A stretch of 55,420 bases of DNA from an uncultured delta proteobacterium (GTDB lineage Bacteria; Myxococcota_A; Polyangia; Polyangiales; Polyangiaceae), in NCBI GenBank assembly GCA_903870415.1, contig CAIQDA010000117.1:1-55420 (forward strand), in the 5' to 3' direction. Of this stretch, positions 46,236 through 52,999 are shown piece by piece. The position numbers and the translations under genes are program-made. The notes beneath the pieces are model-generated. The model was not told the origin of the DNA. It saw only the letters and a program-made list of their open reading frames with translations, and searched no databases. How positions within the stretch are numbered: the stretch's first letter is position 1; the number at the start of each line of letters is the position of its first letter.

Positions 46236-48005
46236 TTAGGAGCCGTTCGTGGGTCGATCGTCTCGGCGAATGCCGCCCCATCCGGCGCTGAGCTCGTGAA
46301 TGAGCTTGGCCTCAAGCTGCATCGCAGGCTCGGGCGCCCCGAGAAAGTGGCCCTGCGCCTCCGTGCAACCGATCGCACGAAGCTGCTCGATTTGCTCGGA
46401 ACTCTCGACGCCCTCGGCGACGACTCGAAGCTCCAGCGCTCGCGCGAGCGCCACGATACCGCGGGTGACATGTTCGCCGTCGCGGCCCTGCGCGAGGTCG
46501 CTGACGAACGTGTGATCGATCTTCACCGCGTCGATGGCGAAGCGTCGCAAGTACTTGAGCGACGATGACCCCGTGCCGAAGTCGTCGATCACGACCGTCG
46601 CCCCAACGGCGTCGAGTTCCTCGATGCGCGCAAGACTCGCGTGGACGTCGTGCATCGCCACACGCTCGGTGATCTCCAGCTCGAGCGCGCCCGTGGGAAG
46701 CCCCGAGGAGCGGAGCGCTTGATCGACCGTTCGAGGGAGGTCGGGATCGAGGAAGTGACGCGCGGACACGTTCACCGCCATGCGGAATCGCCGCCCCGTG
46801 AGTTCACGCCACGCACGCAACTGACGGCACGCGGTGTGGAAGACCCAACGCTCCACGTCGACCATGCCGCCGCTCGCTTCGAGTGCTCGAACGAACTGTG
46901 CAGCATGCACGAGTCCATGACCCGGTCGCGACCAGCGAAGGAAGGCTTCGACGCCCGCAAGTTCGTTCGTTCGCAGGTCAAACTGTGGCTGGTAATGGAG
47001 CACGAACTGCTCTTGCGCGAGCGCATCGCGGAGCGCGTCGAGGAGCGAACGTTCCGCCGAAGTTCGGTCCACCGTGCGATTGGACGCAAGCACAGCCTGG
47101 CCGGGACTCGTGCGTTTTGCCAAGCGAAGAGCTTCGTCGGCCACCTCGCACAGGCGGTCGACTTGCTCGCCGTCCACCGGGTAGAGGGCGACGCCTGCGG
47201 TAACGGCCGGCCGCACCTCGTGCTCACCGTATCGCCATACGCGCGAGACCGAGGCGAGAAGAGCGGCCACCACCGTCGAGGCTTCGCTTGGTTCGGTGAT
47301 GCCGTCGAGGCGCACGAAAAACTGATCGTCTCCGCGACGCGCAACGTGAGGATCATTTTCGCAAGCGTCGACGATGCGCGTGCCCACCTCACGGAGAAGC
47401 TCGTCTCCCGCGTGCCGCCCCAGGCGATGGTTCAAGTCTCGAAAGCCGTCGATGTCGAAAACCGCGAGGGCGAATCCGCGACGACCATGCCCCGAATGCT
47501 GAATCGCGTGCGCCGTCTGACGCCGGAACGCGTGAACGTTCGGCAAGCCCGTGAGCGGGTCCTCGAGGCGAAGTCGCTCGATCTCGTTTTCGGCGTCGCG
47601 ACGCAAGAGCGCGTAACGAATTGCACGGAGAATCCCTCGCGAAACACATTCGTCAACGCCAAGAACCGCGTGCGCACCGAAGCGAAGGAGGGCGTCGCCT
47701 TGCGCGTCGTCATCGGCGCTCACGACACCGATCACCGCCTCGGTCGGAAACTCCCGCTGCACCTCAAGGAGCCTCGCCAAAGGGTCGCCGCCATAAGACG
47801 CGTCGACGATCACAAGGTCGATGCCCTGCACCTCGTCGCCCGCGCGAATCGGCCCGAGCGCCAAGGTGGATTCGGAACCGAGAACCTGCCGAAGCACGGC
47901 ATGCCATGACGGAACCGCCTCGCCGCAAACAAGCCTTGCGCGTAGCGACGGAGCCTCGCCCGAGGACCTGTACGCCTCATTCGTGGTCGCGGGCTCGCTG
48001 TTCAT
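46236..48005 (-). CDS. pseudo-receiver / degenerate GGDEF / EAL protein
   Basis: LRLEDPLTGLPNVHAFRR, RRGDDQFFV (in place of GGDEF), VEAFLRW (EAF), ELEITERV, VVIDDFGTGSSSLKYLRRFAIDAVKID, VVAEGVE. Confidence 0.9.
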   Translation of the reverse strand: MNSEPATTNEAYRSSGEAPSLRARLVCGEAVPSWHAVLRQVLGSESTLALGPIRAGDEVQGIDLVIVDASYGGDPLARLLEVQREFPTEAVIGVVSADDDAQGDALLRFGAHAVLGVDECVSRGILRAIRYALLRRDAENEIERLRLEDPLTGLPNVHAFRRQTAHAIQHSGHGRRGFALAVFDIDGFRDLNHRLGRHAGDELLREVGTRIVDACENDPHVARRGDDQFFVRLDGITEPSEASTVVAALLASVSRVWRYGEHEVRPAVTAGVALYPVDGEQVDRLCEVADEALRLAKRTSPGQAVLASNRTVDRTSAERSLLDALRDALAQEQFVLHYQPQFDLRTNELAGVEAFLRWSRPGHGLVHAAQFVRALEASGGMVDVERWVFHTACRQLRAWRELTGRRFRMAVNVSARHFLDPDLPRTVDQALRSSGLPTGALELEITERVAMHDVHASLARIEELDAVGATVVIDDFGTGSSSLKYLRRFAIDAVKIDHTFVSDLAQGRDGEHVTRGIVALARALELRVVAEGVESSEQIEQLRAIGCTEAQGHFLGAPEPAMQLEAKLIHELSAGWGGIRRDDRPTNGS

Positions 48006-48292
48006 CGCCTCAAGTATCGGCGTTCTTTGCGGCCAGCGCAACGTGCGCGCAACCAAGTTGGCAGCGCCCCGGGCGAAGACCCGCAGAGGCCCCTACTCGC
48101 CTCGCTTCCGCCGCACTGCGCCCCTTCGATGACGCAGGCGGCCGCGAGCGCCATGCGATCGCCTGACCACCTGAACGAGCGATTCCGGGGGCCAGCCATC
48201 GCGTGAACCGTTGACGATGCACGCCCGCGCCTTCATGCATTCTGCACACTTCGAGCGAACGCGTGTCGCGTGTCGCCGACGCGAATTCCAAA

Positions 48293-48326
48293 GTTGCGAA
48301 AAGCTATCGCAACGTGGGCTTTTCGC
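48293..48326 (+). promoter_or_regulatory. overlapping, mutually exclusive hairpins upstream of the SelL-like gene
   Basis: GTTGCGA(48293-48299)/TCGCAAC(48307-48313) competes with GCGAAAAGC(48296-48304)/GCTTTTCGC(48318-48326). Confidence 0.4.
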
Positions 48327-48376
48327 TGCTCACGGTTCTCAAGCGCGATACCCCTTAGGAATCTTCGGAGTTATCG

Positions 48377-48910
48377 ATGGTCGCCGACACGCTCCATTTC
48401 GCCCTCAGCCAAACCACCACGACGACAGGCGTGCCGCTTGCGGCGATCGCGGACGAGCGTCCTTCGCTGTTCGTCTTCCTTCGTCACTTCGGGTGCACGT
48501 TTTGCCGCGAGGCCGTGAGCGACCTCGTGCGCATGCGCGCCGCGATCAACGAGCGTGCGCGACTCGTCGTCGTGCACATGGGATCGCCCAGCGAAGGTAC
48601 GACGTTTCTGACCGAGCGAGGACTCCCCGGCGTCGACCACGTGAGCGACCCGAAGGCCCGGCTTTACGAAGCCTTCGGCCTTGAGCGCGGCACCGCGTCG
48701 CAGCTCTTCGGACCGGCCGTGTGGAAACGAGGTCTTGAGGCAGGGGTTCTCGCAGGTCACGGCATCGGGCTTCTCGCGGCCGACGGCTTTCGTATGCCTG
48801 GGGTTTTCCTTATTTTTCGCGGTGAACTCTTGCGGTCGTTCGTTCACCGAAACGCCGGCGAACGGCCCAGTTACGCGGACTTGGCTGTGTGCCCGACCTC
48901 CGCGCGATGA
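48377..48910 (+). CDS. thioredoxin-fold peroxiredoxin-like / SelL-related protein
   Basis: SLFVFLRHFGCTFCREAVSDL (CxxC) ... FGLERGTASQLFGPAVWKRG ... PGVFLIFRGELLRSF. Confidence 0.8.
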   Translation: MVADTLHFALSQTTTTTGVPLAAIADERPSLFVFLRHFGCTFCREAVSDLVRMRAAINERARLVVVHMGSPSEGTTFLTERGLPGVDHVSDPKARLYEAFGLERGTASQLFGPAVWKRGLEAGVLAGHGIGLLAADGFRMPGVFLIFRGELLRSFVHRNAGERPSYADLAVCPTSAR

Positions 48911-48985
48911 GCCTCGCGTTTCTTGTTCCGCTCAGGGATTCGAATGGTACCGTAGCGGTCTCGTAGGCATCGCCTCGGAAATCGC

Positions 48986-49882
48986 ATGAACGGAAACAAC
49001 CAAGCTCTCCTCATCGGCAATCCCGACAGCGTCGTTCACGCGGTCGACCGTCGCTTCCAGGCGCTCGGCTTGCCGTGCGTCGCCATCTCCGACGCCAGCG
49101 AGGCTGTCGATGTGATCCGCGAGGGCCGCGTCGTGACGTTCGTCGCGATCGATGAAGCCATCGGCGAAACGGCTGCAGCGGAGGTGCTCTCGGCCTCGAA
49201 GACGCTTTACCCCGAGGCCCCGGTGCTTTGGGTCGGCGCCGACCGCGGTCCCGAGCGTTTTCTCTATCCGCCTGACGCGGTCGTTTCACCGACAAGCAAG
49301 CCGAACGAAGTCGAGCGCGCAGGCGAGCGTTTGCTTCGCGCGGTGTTTTATCCAGACAACCTCGTCGCAGCTTTCGAGACGTCGCTCCAGACCGTGCTCA
49401 GCGGCAGCTTCGACGTGCACGCGAAGCTCGACGACGTGTACTTGCGATCGAACCGCAACGTCCTCGCGTTCGTGAACACGCTGCTGCCCTTCGCAGGCAA
49501 AAAAGTCAGCGGGCGCCTCGCGGTGTCCTCGTCGCTCCTCTACTTGAAGTCCGTCCACAAGCGCATCTTCGGTGCGGACGTGCCGGCGACCATCGACGAC
49601 GCGGAAGATATCGCCGCGGAAATGTGCAACCAAACGCTTGGAACGCTGAAGGTGTTTCTCGCGCGGCGCGGCATCACGATCGAGTCGGGCTTGCCCATGA
49701 TGATCCGCGGCCAGCAGGCGGAGATTCGTTACAAGGCGACGCACCCGGCCCTCGTCTTTCGCCTCGAAGAGCCGCAGGGAACGCTCTTCTTCGAAGCGTA
49801 CTTCGACATCTTCAACGTCGCCGAACTGAGCCGACCGATCGACGGCGACTTCATCAAACCGGGCCTCGTGACGACACTCTGA
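48986..49882 (+). CDS. CheX-like protein with N-terminal receiver-like region
   Basis: VSGRLAVSSSLLYLKSV...DDAEDIAAEMCNQTLGTLKVFLARRGITIESGLPMMIRGQ. Confidence 0.72.
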   Translation: MNGNNQALLIGNPDSVVHAVDRRFQALGLPCVAISDASEAVDVIREGRVVTFVAIDEAIGETAAAEVLSASKTLYPEAPVLWVGADRGPERFLYPPDAVVSPTSKPNEVERAGERLLRAVFYPDNLVAAFETSLQTVLSGSFDVHAKLDDVYLRSNRNVLAFVNTLLPFAGKKVSGRLAVSSSLLYLKSVHKRIFGADVPATIDDAEDIAAEMCNQTLGTLKVFLARRGITIESGLPMMIRGQQAEIRYKATHPALVFRLEEPQGTLFFEAYFDIFNVAELSRPIDGDFIKPGLVTTL

Positions 49883-49922
49883 CCATCCGGTTTCGGGCAG
49901 GCGTTCATCGGGGGGAGCGAAC

Positions 49923-50567
49923 GTGAGCGGAGGAGTCGTCGACGTCGCGCTGTTGCCGGCCGTGCTTGCGCGCGAGCCGGTGGCGATGCGTTCGTTCATT
50001 CGCAGCGCGAAGGTCGTTGTCGAAGCGCGTATCGCTCGCACGCTCGTTCGCTCCGGACGTCGCCATGGGGATCGCGACGCACGGCAAGAGGTCGCGGACA
50101 TCGCGCAGGAAGTGTTTCTTCACCTCTTCGACAACGACAGCGCGGTACTTCGATCGTGGGATCCCCATCGCGGTCTCTCGCTCGCGAACTTCATCGGCCT
50201 CGTGTCCGAGCGCGACGCCGTCTCCATCTTGCGCAGCGGACGACGATCGCCGTGGACCGACGACCCGACGGACTTCGCGCTCGAACATGACCTCTCCGAC
50301 GCGAGCACCCCGTCGCTTCACCGCGTCCTGCATTCGCGCGAGATGCTGCTCAAGGTCGTCGACCGGCTGCGCGAGGAACTGAGTCCGCGCGGGTTCGAGC
50401 TCTTCGTTCGCCTGTATGTCGACGAGGCCACCGTCGACGAAGTCTGCGCAGGTTTCGCGATGCAAGCCGACGCGGTCTACGCGTGGAGAAGTCGCTTGGC
50501 CAAGCGGGTCCGCAGTCTGGTCGATGAAATTTTTCCGCCCGATTCCACGTCAGATTCGCTCGCGTGA
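49923..50567 (+). CDS. ECF-like sigma factor
   Basis: VADIAQEVFLHLFDNDSAVLRSWDPHRGLSLANFIGLVSERDAVSILR (region 2-like) and a C-terminal region 4-like segment. Confidence 0.75.
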   Translation: MSGGVVDVALLPAVLAREPVAMRSFIRSAKVVVEARIARTLVRSGRRHGDRDARQEVADIAQEVFLHLFDNDSAVLRSWDPHRGLSLANFIGLVSERDAVSILRSGRRSPWTDDPTDFALEHDLSDASTPSLHRVLHSREMLLKVVDRLREELSPRGFELFVRLYVDEATVDEVCAGFAMQADAVYAWRSRLAKRVRSLVDEIFPPDSTSDSLA

Positions 50568-50594
50568 CCGCGAAGTTCTCTGCGTGAGGTTCCC

Positions 50595-51242
50595 ATGAAC
50601 GACGACGAACTCCTGAAGCGTATTGGTCGCGAACTTCGCGATGACGCCGCGCGTGCGCCGAGCGCCGACGAAGACGCACTTTCTGGAAGCCTCGACGCGG
50701 CGTTCGAGGATCGCCTCTTTGAAAAATTGGCCCTCGCCGAAACGAAGGTGGAGGCGCCGCGGAACTTGATTCCCTTTCCTCCGAACCGTTCGAGCCTTCG
50801 CTCCCGATGGACCGCCGGCGTCGGAATCGTGTTCGCCGCGGCCGCTGCTTTCTTTCTCGTGCAACGTGCCCCCTCCGCCGCTCTCGGCTCCTACGAACTT
50901 TCCTCGTCCAGCGAGAGCATGGAACGGGGCGCGGAGAATGCGCCGCCGGCCCTCATCACCGCAACGGTCGGTCGCCCGCTGACGCTCGTTCTCAGGCCCA
51001 CGACGAAGGCCTCGGCGACGCCCGACGTCCACGTCTTTTCGGTCTTCGGCCGTGAGCGCACCGCGTGGATTTCCAAGGTCGAGACGGCCACGTCCGGTGC
51101 CTTGCGCGTCACGACCGAACCGGCGCACGCGGGTCGCGGTGAGCTTGAGGTCGTCGTGGTGCCGAAGGATCAACGCGCGGACGCGGAGCCCCGTCTTGTG
51201 TTCACGAAGCCCCTCGACGTTCGAGCGTCATCAAAAGAATGA
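50595..51242 (+). CDS. single-pass membrane protein, possible anti-sigma partner
   Basis: 27 bp after the sigma-like gene; TM WTAGVGIVFAAAAAFFLV; no classic zinc-binding anti-sigma motif seen. Confidence 0.55.
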   Translation: MNDDELLKRIGRELRDDAARAPSADEDALSGSLDAAFEDRLFEKLALAETKVEAPRNLIPFPPNRSSLRSRWTAGVGIVFAAAAAFFLVQRAPSAALGSYELSSSSESMERGAENAPPALITATVGRPLTLVLRPTTKASATPDVHVFSVFGRERTAWISKVETATSGALRVTTEPAHAGRGELEVVVVPKDQRADAEPRLVFTKPLDVRASSKE

Positions 51243-51268
51243 GGGGACTCGCTTTCGCCAGCCCCCTC
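51241..51268. terminator. hairpin between convergent genes
   Basis: GAGGGG (51241-51246) / CCCCTC (51263-51268), overlapping the stop of the preceding gene. Confidence 0.4.
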
Positions 51269-51321
51269 GTTCACTAACCTAGCCGACGGATGACCGAAGG
51301 CTTACCTCAACGCTACAGCGC

Positions 51322-52371
51322 CTACTCGGCGGGTGCGTCCGCGAGGGGATCCCAGTTCAGGTCGTTGGTGGCCGGCGCCGGGTATTGGTACTTTCCCGTC
51401 GTCTTCGAATACGCGCCCCAGATCGTCGTTTCGATGGGCGCGTTTGCGCGCTCGAAATGACCGTTCGCCTTGAGGAAGGCATGGACCTTCGGCAGGTTGA
51501 AGAACGGCACCGACGGGTACATGTGGTGCTCAAGATGGTAGTTGATGTTGTGGTAAAGGAACGTGAACCACGGGTGAATGCGTGAGCGCGTGTCCCGGAG
51601 AATGCCCTCTTCGAGGCCCGCATGCTCCACGTACGGCCGCAGGCCCGAGTAGTGCACGACCACAAGGTGCGGGAGCACGACGCAAATGATGCCCGTCGCC
51701 AGGTCCTTCATCGTGATCCAGATGTAGAGGCTCGCGTAGGCGCCCGTGACGAGCAGGTTCAAGACCGCAAGAGCCGTCGTGGCCCGCTTCGAGAATGGAA
51801 GCTTCACCTTCAAGGGAAGGTCGAGGCCCATCGAGAGACGAGCGCCGTAGATGGCGTACTTCATGTCGGCGTCGAGGCGGGCGAACATCACGCGCGAAAG
51901 AAACGTCTTGTACTTTGCAAAGACTTTCGCGTCGGGGTCCGAGGCCTGGTTCGTGTAGCGATGGTGGTTCCAGTGCGACGCCGCGAAGCCGGTCACGCTG
52001 AAGCCGATGATCACCGACGAAGAGATGAGGCCCGTGATGGCGCTCAGGTACTTGTTCTTATGGAGCGAGAGGTGAAAACCCTCGTGCCCGACGAGGCCGA
52101 GGATCTGCATTCCCTGGCCTGAGAGAAACACGAACGGCGCCATGAGAGCCACGCGCAAGGCCACGTGCAGCGACGCGAACGACCAAATGGTTCGCGAGAT
52201 GGCACCGAAACCGAGAACGAACGCGAGCCCGTAGGCGATGAAGCCGAGGGTGCGGAGGAAGTTCGGTTCGTAGAACTCGCGCGGCAGAATGGGCGGGCGA
52301 GCGTAACGGGCAGAGGGGACAGTTTCAGCTTGGATGCCACTGTCGGGCTTGGTCCATTGGTTCGGACGCAT
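51322..52371 (-). CDS. fatty acid desaturase
   Basis: GHEGFHLSLHKNK, HWNHHRYTN, NINYHLEHHMYP histidine boxes. Confidence 0.93.
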   Translation of the reverse strand: MRPNQWTKPDSGIQAETVPSARYARPPILPREFYEPNFLRTLGFIAYGLAFVLGFGAISRTIWSFASLHVALRVALMAPFVFLSGQGMQILGLVGHEGFHLSLHKNKYLSAITGLISSSVIIGFSVTGFAASHWNHHRYTNQASDPDAKVFAKYKTFLSRVMFARLDADMKYAIYGARLSMGLDLPLKVKLPFSKRATTALAVLNLLVTGAYASLYIWITMKDLATGIICVVLPHLVVVHYSGLRPYVEHAGLEEGILRDTRSRIHPWFTFLYHNINYHLEHHMYPSVPFFNLPKVHAFLKANGHFERANAPIETTIWGAYSKTTGKYQYPAPATNDLNWDPLADAPAE

Positions 52372-52451
52372 GACGACCCCGGGGGCGAGAGGATTCTAGA
52401 ATTGTGGAGGGCAACCACGAAGCCGTCGAGATCGTTCCATGCGAAGATTTT

Positions 52452-52889
52452 TCACGTCCTGACGCGCCGCGAAAGCTTACATGCACCCATATGTAGGATG
52501 TGTGCAAATTCTTCGCTCGTCACCGGGACCACGGAAAGGCGCGATCGCTTCAGCATCGCCATCTCCGCGAGCGTCGAATCGGCCTTGATGGCCGCGAGCG
52601 TGACGGGCTTTGGCAGCGCAACGACAGGCTCCACGTCCACCACGCTCCAGTCTTCGTCGGTCGTCGGGTCTTGGTACGCGGTGCGGGAAACGCGGGCGAC
52701 GCCGACCACCTCTTTGCCCTCATTCGAGTGGTAAAAAAGCACGAGATCGCCCTTGGCCATTGCCCGGAGGTTGTTGCGCGCTTCGAAGTTGCGCACGCCG
52801 TCCCACGAGGTGCGCCCGTCGGCGACGAGCTGGGTCCATGGGTACTTGGAGGGCTCGCTTTTCGCGAGCCAAGTGCGGGCGGCCGTCAT
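52452..52889 (-). CDS. EVE domain protein
   Basis: WLAKSEPSKYPWTQLVADGRTSWDGVRNFEARNNLRAMAKGDLVLFYHSNEGKEVVGVARV. Confidence 0.93.
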   Translation of the reverse strand: MTAARTWLAKSEPSKYPWTQLVADGRTSWDGVRNFEARNNLRAMAKGDLVLFYHSNEGKEVVGVARVSRTAYQDPTTDEDWSVVDVEPVVALPKPVTLAAIKADSTLAEMAMLKRSRLSVVPVTSEEFAHILHMGACKLSRRVRT

Positions 52890-52999
52890 CGTCGTAGGAT
52901 GCCAGAGACCCCTTCGCGGCTTGCGATGGAATCGTCGCTGAAGTTTTTTCGTCCGCCCCTTTTGAGCCCGCCGTGACCCTAGGCTCTGCCGCGGTCCCG

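Noticed and set aside
48377-48910. Selenocysteine in the SelL-like protein
   Set aside because: The motif is CTFC with Cys codons; there is no in-frame TGA at either position.
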